Shown: positions 33,048-41,964 of the stretch, one piece after another | Layout: every line of letters begins with the position of its first letter | Numbering within the stretch: position 1 is the stretch's first letter | Source: SXRF01 sp964624555 | Lineage (GTDB): Bacteria > Pseudomonadota > Alphaproteobacteria > Rickettsiales > SXRF01 | Direction: 5' to 3' | Assembly (NCBI GenBank): GCA_964624555.1 | Contig: CAZUXB010000001.1 | Coordinates: forward strand, 1 to 64,000 | DNA length: 64,000 bases | Made by a program: the position numbers and the translations under genes | Notes under the pieces: model-generated | What the model was told of the DNA's origin: nothing | Databases searched by the model: none | The model's input: only the letters and a program-made list of their open reading frames with translations

Positions 33048-33347
33048 CTAGGTGCAATCCATACCACCGGCGCTTATATTACTGACCATTATACTGGCCT
33101 CCATAACCAGTGCACCACCAGCAATATGAATAATCGCTATTCCCCATGTCATCTTATTAAGTAGCGCGGCCACAGCCACTACCAACATACCTATAGTAAC
33201 CAGTGCCTTACCAGTCTTTCCGCTCATCCAGCCAACTGCATTGCATAACGAGTCACCGATAACCTCATTAGTTGCAAAACCAGCGCTGGGAAGCAACAAA
33301 GCAAATACTACAGCAAAGATAAATACTGGTAACAATTTTGTTGGCAT
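33048..33347 (-). CDS. VirB2/TrbC-like conjugative pilin
   Basis: This 99-residue protein has a signal peptide (residues 1-25) and two membrane helices. The CNAVGWMSGKTGKALVTIGMLVVAVAALLNKMTWG pattern matches VirB2/TrbC pilin subunits, with SGKTGKA and a W-G pair in the expected places. No other type IV secretion gene lies in the window, so it is an orphan pilin. Such orphan VirB2 copies are known in some alphaproteobacteria, but whether this one is used is unknown. It is convergent with the transpeptidase, 12 bp apart. Confidence 0.82.
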   Translation of the reverse strand: MPTKLLPVFIFAVVFALLLPSAGFATNEVIGDSLCNAVGWMSGKTGKALVTIGMLVVAVAALLNKMTWGIAIIHIAGGALVMEASIMVSNISAGGMDCT

Positions 33348-33463
33348 TCTTATTTTTCTTTCAAATACATAAATATTTCACAATAATACTTTAACTTTTT
33401 TAATAACAAAATAAAAGTGAAAATTTGATAACAAAATACATGATACCAATCCAACCGATTGAT

Positions 33464-34759
33464 TTATATAGCTATATGCAGTAATTTCGAGAGATCGTTA
33501 AGAAATTCCTGACCATTTTTATATAGCTCTGGATTGCGCAGCCCTTGCGGTATAAGGCTTTGTGGGTAATATTTCTCTATCAACCCCTCCAGAATGATGA
33601 GCATTTTTTCATTAAATAACACCCTGGTATTATTGTTTAGCGCAGAAACTTGCCCATAGGTCATGGGAACACGCAAGCGCAGGCAGGCCGGTCCGCCACC
33701 ATTTTGCATACTTTCCCTGAGGTCGATATAGGATATTTCATCAATAGCTGTGTCACCGACTGCGCAAATTTTCTCCATGAGCTTTGCCGCCTTGCCATTA
33801 TACAAGGTTTTAAGTTCCGTGGGGGCGAGTATTGCCATTTTACCGTCTGGCCGGGTTACTATCTGGCTGTTAAATAAATAACAACCTACCGCCTCCTCAA
33901 CTGTTAATTCATCATCGGAAACAACCACTAATTGCAAATTATTACCCGGATATAATTTTGTATAGGCTTCGCTGATACGATCAATATCAGCCATACCATT
34001 TTTGTAAGCACGGGCATGGAGCAAAAGCAGGTTTTCATTGCCAACGGCAATAACATCGTTATGGAATACCCCTTTGTTTATTACCCCAGGGTTCTGTTCC
34101 AAAAATAAAATCCGGTCTTGGGGGATATTATGTTTTTTTGCCAGCTCTTGCGATGCTGCCAGATTTTGCCTCTTGCCATAGACAAACACATTCAGGCCAG
34201 CCATATCATGGCATGGTGATAGGCGCATGTGATTGGCCGCCCCTTCATCCAGAAACCCCTGTTCAAACTGTAGCGGGGCATGAATAACAGTATCAGGTAC
34301 ACCAGCAAATATTTGTTTTATTATGTTATAAGTTGCCTGTGCCTCTATCCGCCGGTGCTGGTTGGTATGCAGGTTGGCAATGGTTATATGGAGATTTCCA
34401 TCGTTACTGTCCATTACCGGAGTTACCGTTGCAGCATTTGCCGCCCACATGAATGATGAGGACGAGGCTTTTTCCAATATCTCAAGCGGGGCATTATCCA
34501 GCGTAAATCCGGCTTCGTCCAAGGCTGGAAGGTATGTCCGCAACTGCGGCGGCAGGATACCTACTACAATTCCAAGGGAAAGCAAATAGCGCACCATAGC
34601 AATAACTTGCAAAGCCGCCTGCCTTGGACTAGATTCCCTACCACGATTCTGGTCAGAGGCTATATTATCCGGTGACAGTCCGCCATAATGATGAGTAAGC
34701 CCCGGCAGGCCAACAAATATAACTTCTTGGACAGATTTATTTTTAGGGTTAACATACAT
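33464..34759 (-). CDS. astB: N-succinylarginine dihydrolase
   Basis: This 431-residue second enzyme of the arginine succinyltransferase pathway converts N2-succinylarginine to N2-succinylornithine, ammonia and CO2. The family blocks are GLPGLTHHYGGLSPDNIASDQ, SSSSFMWAANAATVTP, ANLHTNQHRRIEA and the active-site Cys in NGGGPACLRLRVP. An AGAGG Shine-Dalgarno 5 nt before the ATG supports this start. The gene is divergent to astE with only 2 bp between the two ATGs. Confidence 0.95.
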   Translation of the reverse strand: MYVNPKNKSVQEVIFVGLPGLTHHYGGLSPDNIASDQNRGRESSPRQAALQVIAMVRYLLSLGIVVGILPPQLRTYLPALDEAGFTLDNAPLEILEKASSSSFMWAANAATVTPVMDSNDGNLHITIANLHTNQHRRIEAQATYNIIKQIFAGVPDTVIHAPLQFEQGFLDEGAANHMRLSPCHDMAGLNVFVYGKRQNLAASQELAKKHNIPQDRILFLEQNPGVINKGVFHNDVIAVGNENLLLLHARAYKNGMADIDRISEAYTKLYPGNNLQLVVVSDDELTVEEAVGCYLFNSQIVTRPDGKMAILAPTELKTLYNGKAAKLMEKICAVGDTAIDEISYIDLRESMQNGGGPACLRLRVPMTYGQVSALNNNTRVLFNEKMLIILEGLIEKYYPQSLIPQGLRNPELYKNGQEFLNDLSKLLHIAI

Positions 34760-34761
34760 AA

Positions 34762-35979
34762 ATGCCTCTGAAAACTATATATAACTATAATTTTGCAAAA
34801 GCACCTAATAATAACGTTTTCCGTGAGCAATTTTTTGCCCGAACCCTGACGCTGGCTGACCTCAAAATCATCCATGATTATCTACAACAAAAAAGCATAA
34901 ATATCGCCGGGTATAATATTCCCGCCGCTATTCACCTTAAAAGCCACGAACAAAGCAACCTGATGCCGCTTGTTGTGCTGGCGCAGCTACATGGTAACGA
35001 ACCGGCTGGCCTTGCCGGTATTGCCCTCGCCATCGCACTGTCTGAAGCGGGCCTGCTGAAGCGTGACGTTATCGGGATTATTGGCAATCCTCTGGCCGCA
35101 AAACAATATTTCACAGCATGGGAAAAAGCTCCAACCGCAAGGCAGGAAACACGCGATGCTTTCCGCTGCGGCCTGGACGAAAACGGGAATCTGCTGCCCG
35201 ATGGCAACCGTATTCCCATTGATTTCATGACACGTACCGACAACAGCGCACATACCATGCGCGCACGCGAATTATGGCATCTCGGCCAGAATATTTCCGG
35301 GATACTGGATATACATTCTGCCCGCGGCAACATGACCTGCATCACCGACCATAAAAATGACCGCGACCTGCAATACAGCCCAATAAGGGCCGTCCTTACC
35401 GAGCTTGCTGAAGCAATTTCTGCCAATTCTTCGGGAAACGTAACTGTACAAACCTTAAAAACCATTCTCCACCCGCTGCCCAACCTCGCCTGCCAGACCG
35501 GCATTGAAGCTGGCCGCCATGAAGACCCGAATGCGCCATATATGGCCGCTGCCTTCACGCTCGCCACCTTATATAAGCAGGGCATAACCGATATAAAACC
35601 ACTCGCAAGCAATGATGATGGAGTTTTTAAACGCTATAGCGTACAGCCGCGGATAACCTATGCTGATTTAATTCATGATGGTGTGTTGCAACCGGGCGAT
35701 GAAATATACATGGCACATGAAAACAACGGGAAGATAGAAAATTACCAGTATGATGAAATGCAGGAAATCAGCAAAGGACAGGTAGTCGCAATTGCAAGGC
35801 CGTCCGGTGTTGTGTTTCGCGCCCCTTCAGATTTTTCCGGGATATTTTTCAGTAAGCCCGGCGCCCTTTACGATAAAGACCCAGCAGTAGGTCCATGGCC
35901 CTTTTACGCCGAAAAGCTTCAAACTGTGAAATTCTGTTATCCATGCCTGGTAACAGATATGAAGGTTGATTTTTCCTGA
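34762..35979 (+). CDS. astE: Succinylglutamate desuccinylase/aspartoacylase family protein
   Basis: This 405-residue zinc enzyme of the AstE/AspA type has its metal site in AQLHGNEPAGLAGI and ILDIHSARGNMTC. The expected reaction, by context with astB, is removal of succinate from N-succinylglutamate, but aspartoacylase-like activity cannot be excluded. Sequence similarity to bacterial AstE is low in the N-terminal 60 residues. No Shine-Dalgarno precedes the ATG. The C-terminus overlaps the convergent membrane-protein gene by 131 bp. astA, astC and astD are not in the window. Confidence 0.82.
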   Translation: MPLKTIYNYNFAKAPNNNVFREQFFARTLTLADLKIIHDYLQQKSINIAGYNIPAAIHLKSHEQSNLMPLVVLAQLHGNEPAGLAGIALAIALSEAGLLKRDVIGIIGNPLAAKQYFTAWEKAPTARQETRDAFRCGLDENGNLLPDGNRIPIDFMTRTDNSAHTMRARELWHLGQNISGILDIHSARGNMTCITDHKNDRDLQYSPIRAVLTELAEAISANSSGNVTVQTLKTILHPLPNLACQTGIEAGRHEDPNAPYMAAAFTLATLYKQGITDIKPLASNDDGVFKRYSVQPRITYADLIHDGVLQPGDEIYMAHENNGKIENYQYDEMQEISKGQVVAIARPSGVVFRAPSDFSGIFFSKPGALYDKDPAVGPWPFYAEKLQTVKFCYPCLVTDMKVDFS

Positions 35980-37501
35980 TGTAAACCGTTGCCACTTCAT
36001 CATGGTAGACCTGCATCCAGCTATCGCGGTACAAACCTTTATCGTAATCTTTGACAAAACCACGGCCATTACCCAGCAGAAGCACATCAATATGATATGG
36101 CTCTAAAATTTTTTGCCAGTCTTTCTCAAGCTCAACGAAGGCAAGATAATCAATCATGATATTTTCGGTGTAAACGGTACCGGCACGCCCATCCAGGAAC
36201 ACAGGAAAACTTCCCCTGGTTTCATAAATTATCCGGCCGCCAAAATTCCAGTCATTCAGAACGTGTGCTCCACGATAGCGATCCTTAACATAATTAACTG
36301 CCGGCATTGGTGATTCTTTGGCATGTTCCAGATAATGCTCTGTCCCCAGAACAGGAAGTAAAAAATAACTGCCGAGCAAAACTACAGGAGCCAAAACAGC
36401 TGCGGCCGGGGAAAATTTTTTATTGTTGATCCAGACAGATATCTTACGGGTATTGCTGTCTTTCTGGTTATCTGCCGGTAAATTCAATGCAATGTAGGGA
36501 GCGCCCAGAACCGAGAGGAATCCTATATTCCTTACGGAAAAAAACATGGCAACCAAACAGATAACGGCCAGCACCTTATCAGCGACCAGTATTCTGCTGT
36601 CCCTGAAATTACCGAAAATCACAAACACCAGCAACCACAGCGAAGGCCCCATGAAACTACCAAAAACAAATGGCTGCCATTCAAAAACATATTTAACTAT
36701 AACACTACCCATAGTTCGTAAAACCCCGGTAATAACATGTAGACCGTAGGGATTTACCAGTATTGCCAGAGCACATAAAATGCTAATCTGAAAGAGTTTT
36801 ATAAACCATTCATTGCCAGCAAGTTCTTTAATCAACAAAACGGCAGTAATTTTATTTTCCCCGGCACGTAATTTCAGCGCAGTAATAGTGCTATAAATTA
36901 CTTCTACCCCATAGGCACCGATAACTATAAAACCCACAAAGAAGCTGCCATGAATATTCACCCATAACATCATCAAGAATGGTAAGGCACCAATTTTCCA
37001 CGTCATATGATCACTACGGCTGGTATAAAGGATATTATAAAAGAAAAATGCCAGGAACATGGCAATTATCTGCGGCCTTCCGGTAGCAAATTCCAGCATG
37101 CTGTAAGTAGCTATCATCCCGGTAAAAATAAGCGCATTTATACCGATGCCACCACGTTTTTGCAGACCAGCAATGAGCAACGCCACCAGTAAAGCCGGTA
37201 GTGCGTTGGCAAACACAAATAGCCCCTGAATCCCAACCTTATCATGCACATAAGATAGGACAATATCCCATAGCCAGGATAGATTGTACCATGTCTGGTC
37301 GCTACCGGAAAAAGACCAGACATCGCGTGCGGGAATACCGCCAATATTGCGGATCAAGTCGCCAGCCGCAATATGCCAGCCCATGTCCGGGTCTTGCAAA
37401 ATAGGCGCCCCATTACTGTAAACAGTGATAAAGCTGACTATAAATGCTAACAGGACCAAAGGTGTCGGCAGGTATTTTTGCAATTTTTCCATTTTATTCA
37501 A
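35849..37501 (-). CDS. Polytopic membrane protein, possible GT-C-type glycosyltransferase
   Basis: This 550-residue protein has about ten to eleven predicted membrane helices and a C-terminal soluble domain of about 130 residues. The first periplasmic loop contains ILQDPDMGWHIAAGDLI, an acidic Asp-Pro-Asp motif seen in GT-C-like glycosyltransferases. The C-terminal part (PMPAVNYVKDRYRGAHVLNDWNFGGRIIYE) fits the same group. The acceptor and sugar are unknown. It begins at the nadE stop (4-bp overlap) and ends 131 bp inside the convergent astE gene, so its own C-terminus may be shorter than drawn. Confidence 0.75.
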   Translation of the reverse strand: MNKMEKLQKYLPTPLVLLAFIVSFITVYSNGAPILQDPDMGWHIAAGDLIRNIGGIPARDVWSFSGSDQTWYNLSWLWDIVLSYVHDKVGIQGLFVFANALPALLVALLIAGLQKRGGIGINALIFTGMIATYSMLEFATGRPQIIAMFLAFFFYNILYTSRSDHMTWKIGALPFLMMLWVNIHGSFFVGFIVIGAYGVEVIYSTITALKLRAGENKITAVLLIKELAGNEWFIKLFQISILCALAILVNPYGLHVITGVLRTMGSVIVKYVFEWQPFVFGSFMGPSLWLLVFVIFGNFRDSRILVADKVLAVICLVAMFFSVRNIGFLSVLGAPYIALNLPADNQKDSNTRKISVWINNKKFSPAAAVLAPVVLLGSYFLLPVLGTEHYLEHAKESPMPAVNYVKDRYRGAHVLNDWNFGGRIIYETRGSFPVFLDGRAGTVYTENIMIDYLAFVELEKDWQKILEPYHIDVLLLGNGRGFVKDYDKGLYRDSWMQVYHDEVATVYIRKNQPSYLLPGMDNRISQFEAFRRKRAMDLLLGLYRKGRRAY

Positions 37502-39090
37502 AACTTATTGGTTATTGGGTAACGACGGTCTTTGCCAAACAGCATATGGGATATTTTCACCCCGGGGCAGGACTGGCGGCGTTTATATTCCGACAGGCGT
37601 ACCAGACGCAATACTTTATCCACAGTTTTAGCATCATGTCCAGTGGCAATGATCTCCTGCGCACAAAACCTCATATCTATATGTTTTTCAAGGATATCAT
37701 CAAGGATATCATAGGGCGGCAGGTTATCTTCATCCTTCTGCCCGGGTTTGAGTTCAGCACTTGGTGCCTTGCTGATACTACGCTTGGGTATAACAACCTC
37801 CTGCGTATTGCGCCACTTTGCCAGCTCATAAACCTGCATTTTATAAATATCTTTAAGCACATTGTAACTACCGCAGCTATCACCATAAAGGGTCGAATAA
37901 CCAACCGCTATCTCCGATTTATTGCCAGTGGAAAGCAGCAAGGCACCGCTGCTGTTGGAAAGCCCCATCAATATTATTCCGCGCAGGCGTGCCTGTAAAT
38001 TTCCGCCTATTTCCGGCTGCTCCATCCAATCTTTTTTGCCAAATTCCGTGGAGAGCAGTTTATCGAACATTTCCATACCGGGAGTTATAGGAATAGTTTT
38101 TGTCTCAATACCCAAAAGCTGCGCGCTTTCCATGGCATCGTCGATACTATGCTGCGCCGTATATGGTGATGGAAGCAGCACACCGAGAACATTTTTGGCA
38201 CCCAACGCATCCACCGCGCAGGCAGCAGTGAGAGCCGAATCTATACCGCCGGAAAGACCGAGCAGAACCTTGGAAAAACCGTTCTTACGGACATAGTCGG
38301 CAAGGCCTAGTTTCATCGCGTTCCATATCTGCCAGTTGTCATCATGGACAACATGCTGCATGTTTCCGCTGTTTTGTAATGCTTCCTTGAATTGAGGAAG
38401 TTCGCCAGTCAATTGCCCCTGTGCAGTGACTGCAAATGAACCGCCATCAAATACGATATCATCCTGCCCGCCGACAGTGTTTACATAAAATAACGGCGCA
38501 TTCGCAGCTGCGGCGGCTTTTTTTGCCACTGCTAGCCTCTGCTTGTATTTTCCGGTCTCAAATGGCGAAGCATTTATTACAAAAACCGCCTGCAAATCCT
38601 GATTTTTAAGCTGGTAAATAATTTCATCGTGCCATACATCTTCACAGATTAGTATGGCAATTTTATGCCCGCGCCAACCTATGATAGTTGTTCCGCTTCC
38701 GGAACTGAACAAACGTTTTTCATCAAATATCCCGAAATTGGGGAGCATGGTTTTAGGCTGCATATGTACAATTTTACCACCGTCAAGCAGCAACGCAGCA
38801 TTGTGTATTCTGCCTTCGACTTCCCACACACAGCCTATTATCAGCGCCGCACCATTTGCAGTTTTTTTTGCAATATCGGCCACCGCCGCCATAGCTTGCT
38901 TACGAAATTCTGGCATCAGCACCAAGTCTTCAGGGGGGTATCCGGTCACGCATAGCTCAGGAAACACCACCAGCTGCGCGTCATCCTTACCGGCTTTTTC
39001 CCATGCCTGCAAAATTTTTGCGCTGTTACCAGCAATATCACCAACGGTGGAGTTTATCTGGGCAAGGGCTATTTGTGGAAACGTGGTCAT
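37498..39090 (-). CDS. nadE: Glutamine-dependent NAD+ synthetase
   Basis: This 530-residue two-domain enzyme makes NAD from nicotinate adenine dinucleotide. The N-terminal nitrilase-like glutaminase has VFPELCVTGYPPEDL, LICEDVWHDE and its cysteine in that block. The C-terminal synthetase has LGLSGGIDSALTAACAVDALG and STGNKSEIAVGYSTLYGD. Its leader and start are abutted by a long palindrome (39094-39238). The downstream membrane gene overlaps the stop by 4 bp. Confidence 0.96.
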   Translation of the reverse strand: MTTFPQIALAQINSTVGDIAGNSAKILQAWEKAGKDDAQLVVFPELCVTGYPPEDLVLMPEFRKQAMAAVADIAKKTANGAALIIGCVWEVEGRIHNAALLLDGGKIVHMQPKTMLPNFGIFDEKRLFSSGSGTTIIGWRGHKIAILICEDVWHDEIIYQLKNQDLQAVFVINASPFETGKYKQRLAVAKKAAAAANAPLFYVNTVGGQDDIVFDGGSFAVTAQGQLTGELPQFKEALQNSGNMQHVVHDDNWQIWNAMKLGLADYVRKNGFSKVLLGLSGGIDSALTAACAVDALGAKNVLGVLLPSPYTAQHSIDDAMESAQLLGIETKTIPITPGMEMFDKLLSTEFGKKDWMEQPEIGGNLQARLRGIILMGLSNSSGALLLSTGNKSEIAVGYSTLYGDSCGSYNVLKDIYKMQVYELAKWRNTQEVVIPKRSISKAPSAELKPGQKDEDNLPPYDILDDILEKHIDMRFCAQEIIATGHDAKTVDKVLRLVRLSEYKRRQSCPGVKISHMLFGKDRRYPITNKF

Positions 39091-39093
39091 GCT

Positions 39094-39238
39094 AGACTTT
39101 TCTTATAAAATCATTTTGGCAAAAAAGCGCGAAGCGATGGACACCGAAAAGTATGAGCGTACTCTTAGTACGTGACTTGCTTTGAGGAGGCTCCATCGCA
39201 AGCAGATTTGAAGCTAAAATGGTTTTATACAAAAGTCT
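39094..39238. repeat. 145-bp long palindromic element between etfA and nadE
   Basis: The ends pair: AGACTTTTCTTATAAAATC on the left and its near-complement to AAAAGTCT on the right (26 nt, 3 differences plus one gap). Inside, GCGATGGA and TCCATCGC pair, and CGTAC-TCTTA-GTACG forms the tip. It begins 4 bp before the nadE ATG and ends within the etfA stop codon, so it fills the whole gap. A similar layout occurs at 61250-61357. Confidence 0.85.
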
Positions 39239-40169
39239 ACAGTTTTAACATCTGCTCTAACTCAGGTAAAGCAGTTTGCCACTCGGCGACAAGGCCATAA
39301 TCGGCAATTTCGAATATAGGAGCGTTCTCGTCTTTGTTTATGGCTACTATAACCTTGCTGTCTTTCATCCCGGCAAGATGCTGAATCGCCCCGGAAATAC
39401 CAATGGCTATATAGAGATCAGGCGCAACCACCTTCCCGGTCTGCCCCACCTGGTAGTCGTTGGAAACATAACCGGCATCCACCGCCGCACGCGATGCACC
39501 GATACCAGCTCCCAGAATATCAGCCAGTGCTTCTATTTTCTTGAAATTCTCCGCCGAGCCAAAACCGCGCCCGCCGGAAACCACGATACGCGCCGAAGTA
39601 AGCTCCGGACGCTCGGATTTATTTTCCTGAATCGAAACAAAGCTGGAAAGTTTTCCATCAGGCAGCGAAGCGATAGATTCTATGGATGCACTACCGCCAA
39701 TGGCCGCCGCCGGGAAAGCCGTCTGGCGCACGGTAATGACTTTGACCGCGTCCGTTGCCTGCACCGTTTCCAGCGCATTGCCAGCATATATAGGGCGCAT
39801 GAAAGTATCAGGCGAAATCACTTTTATTATTTCAGATACCTGTGAAACATCCAGCAAGGCTGCCGCACGCGGCATTATATCTTTTCCGGTAGTAGTGGCA
39901 GTGGCAACGATATGCGAATAATTATTGCCTATGCTTGCTATTAGCGGAGCCATATTTTCAGCAAGAGGATAAGCATAATGCGGAGCTTCCGCGTGCAACA
40001 CCTTGCTTACTCCTGCAACCGCTGCCGCCTGCTTAGCCGCTTCGGAAGCATCGGTGCCAGCTACCAGCACATGGATATCGCCACCAAGCTGCCCAGCCGC
40101 CGTTACTGCATGCAGCGTAGCAGTGTTGAGCTTGCTATTGTTATGTTCGGCGAGTACGAGAATGGTCAT
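39237..40169 (-). CDS. etfA: Electron transfer flavoprotein alpha subunit
   Basis: This 310-residue alpha subunit of ETF carries FAD and passes electrons from acyl-CoA dehydrogenases toward the quinone pool. The FAD-binding C-terminal region has VSGGRGFGSAENF, GASRAAVDAGYVSNDYQVGQTGKVVAPDLYIAIGISGAIQHLAGM and VAINKDENAPIFEIADYGLVAE. Its start overlaps etfB by 4 bp. The stop lies at the edge of the palindrome at 39094. Confidence 0.97.
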   Translation of the reverse strand: MTILVLAEHNNSKLNTATLHAVTAAGQLGGDIHVLVAGTDASEAAKQAAAVAGVSKVLHAEAPHYAYPLAENMAPLIASIGNNYSHIVATATTTGKDIMPRAAALLDVSQVSEIIKVISPDTFMRPIYAGNALETVQATDAVKVITVRQTAFPAAAIGGSASIESIASLPDGKLSSFVSIQENKSERPELTSARIVVSGGRGFGSAENFKKIEALADILGAGIGASRAAVDAGYVSNDYQVGQTGKVVAPDLYIAIGISGAIQHLAGMKDSKVIVAINKDENAPIFEIADYGLVAEWQTALPELEQMLKL

Positions 40170-40915
40170 ATGACTTTTGCCTCGTTCCTCAGTTTATCGA
40201 CCAGTTCGGCAACGTCTTTGACCTTACCACCGCCGGTGCGTTTTTTCGGTTCTTCAAATTTCAGGTGGTTCTGGCGCGGCGTGGTATCAATTCCCAACTC
40301 GGCGACAGCAATTTTAGCAAGCGGCTTGCTGCGCGCTTTCATGATGTTGGGCAGCGTGGCATAGCGCGGTTCATTAAGGCGCAAATCGGTGCTTATTACT
40401 GCCGGAAGCGGTAATTTAACCGTCATCAGGCCGCCGTCAATTTCGCGGGTAACAATGGCAGCACCATTTTCTATAACTATTTTGGAAGCAAAAGTCCCCT
40501 GCCCCCAACCGAGAAGCCCGGCGAGCATCTGGCCGGTCTGGTTGGCGTCATCATCAATGGCCTGTTTGCCGATAATGACCAAATCAGGCTTTTCCTGCTC
40601 CACTAATTTTGCAAGAATTTTCGTGGCACCAAGAGGCTGGATTTCAACTTCGCTGGTAACCAATATCGCCCGGTCGGCGCCCATAGCTATGGCACTACGC
40701 AGAACTTCCTGCGCGGCATCCACGCCCAGGGAAACGGCGATAACCTCAGTGGCTATGCCTTTTTCCTTCAGCCGCACCGCTTCTTCCACGGCAATTTCAT
40801 CAAATGGGTTCATCGACATTTTAACGCCAGCGGTTTCCACGCCGCTGCCATCGGCTTTCACGCGAATGCGCACGTTATAATCAACGACTCGTTTTACGGG
40901 AACTAAGACTTTCAT
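40166..40915 (-). CDS. etfB: Electron transfer flavoprotein beta subunit
   Basis: This 249-residue AMP-binding beta subunit of ETF starts KVLVPVKRVVDYNVRIRV and has MNPFDEIAVEEAVRLKEKG, ADRAILV and KQAIDDDANQTGQMLAGLLGWGQGTFAS, then the docking-loop region RYATLPNIMKARSKPLAK. It forms a two-gene unit with etfA. Confidence 0.97.
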   Translation of the reverse strand: MKVLVPVKRVVDYNVRIRVKADGSGVETAGVKMSMNPFDEIAVEEAVRLKEKGIATEVIAVSLGVDAAQEVLRSAIAMGADRAILVTSEVEIQPLGATKILAKLVEQEKPDLVIIGKQAIDDDANQTGQMLAGLLGWGQGTFASKIVIENGAAIVTREIDGGLMTVKLPLPAVISTDLRLNEPRYATLPNIMKARSKPLAKIAVAELGIDTTPRQNHLKFEEPKKRTGGGKVKDVAELVDKLRNEAKVI

Positions 40916-40955
40916 GTTGCTATACTAACAGCAAGTCTTTAATAAATAATTAATT

Positions 40956-41897
40956 TTACACTTTTGAGAAATAAGCTATTGCTTTATCAAGACCTCTATC
41001 CAACGCTATTTTAGGCTCCCAGCCTAACAATTCCCTAGCCAGTCGTATATCCGGCTGGCGCTGCTCGGGGTCATCCTGCGGCAGTGGTTTATAGGAAAGC
41101 GGCGATTTACTTCCGGTTTTTTCCAGTATCTTTTCGGCCAGTTCTTCCATGGTAAATTCATCAGGGTTGCCGAGATTTATTGGTCCGGTTATGCCCGCCT
41201 TACTTTCCATCATGCGAATGATTCCATCAACCATATCGTCAATGTAACAGAAGGAACGGGTCTGGGTACCGTCACCATAAATGGTGAGCGGCTGGCCGGA
41301 GAGAGCCTGGCAGATAAAATTGGAGATGACCCGGCCATCATCACGGCGCATCAGCGGGCCATAGGTGTTGAAGATGCGAACTATCTTTATGTCGACACCA
41401 TACTGGCGGTGGTAATCGAAACACAGGGTTTCGGCGGCGCGTTTGCCCTCGTCATAACAGGCACGCGGGCCAATGGTATTGACATTACCCAGATAACTCT
41501 CCGGCTGCGGATGTACCTCCGGGTTGCCGTAAACTTCGCTTGTGGAAGTTTGCAGTATCCGCGCCTTATGTTCGCGAGCGAGATCAAGCAGGTTCTTCAT
41601 GCCCAGTATATTTATCAGCATGGTGCGCACCGGGTCGGGCTGGTAATGCACCGGCGAGGCCGGGCAGGCAAGATTATATATCTCATCGAATTTTTGTCCA
41701 TTCGCCGCTATGAACGGAACCGTCACGTCATGCTCGATAATAGAAAATTTTCCACTGCCATGCAGTGCTTCAAGATTTTTGCGCGTACCAGTAAAAAAAT
41801 TATCGAAAGCAACTACATTATGCCCCCTCTGAACCAGAGCAGAACATAAATGTGAACCAATAAAACCAGCTCCACCGGCAACTAAAATATTCTTCAT
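40956..41897 (-). CDS. UDP-glucuronate decarboxylase (UDP-xylose synthase)
   Basis: This 313-residue extended short-chain dehydrogenase converts UDP-glucuronate to UDP-xylose. It has VAGGAGFIGSHLC, ACPASPVHYQPDPV (diagnostic of the subfamily), TSTSEVYGNPEVHPQPE, the catalytic YDEGKRAAE (Tyr, Lys) and RIFNTYGP. It could supply pentose for surface glycans together with the fcl-gmd-manC block 17 kb away. It is monocistronic as far as can be seen. Confidence 0.93.
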   Translation of the reverse strand: MKNILVAGGAGFIGSHLCSALVQRGHNVVAFDNFFTGTRKNLEALHGSGKFSIIEHDVTVPFIAANGQKFDEIYNLACPASPVHYQPDPVRTMLINILGMKNLLDLAREHKARILQTSTSEVYGNPEVHPQPESYLGNVNTIGPRACYDEGKRAAETLCFDYHRQYGVDIKIVRIFNTYGPLMRRDDGRVISNFICQALSGQPLTIYGDGTQTRSFCYIDDMVDGIIRMMESKAGITGPINLGNPDEFTMEELAEKILEKTGSKSPLSYKPLPQDDPEQRQPDIRLARELLGWEPKIALDRGLDKAIAYFSKV

Positions 41898-41964
41898 CGG
41901 GCTGTTATATAACGGAAAATCCTACTTGTCACCCCTGGTTTTTGCTTATTTTCAGCAAAATAAC

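Noticed and set aside
33036..33463. Remains of a conjugative element around the VirB2-like gene
   Set aside because: No relaxase, coupling protein, integrase or direct repeats were found nearby.
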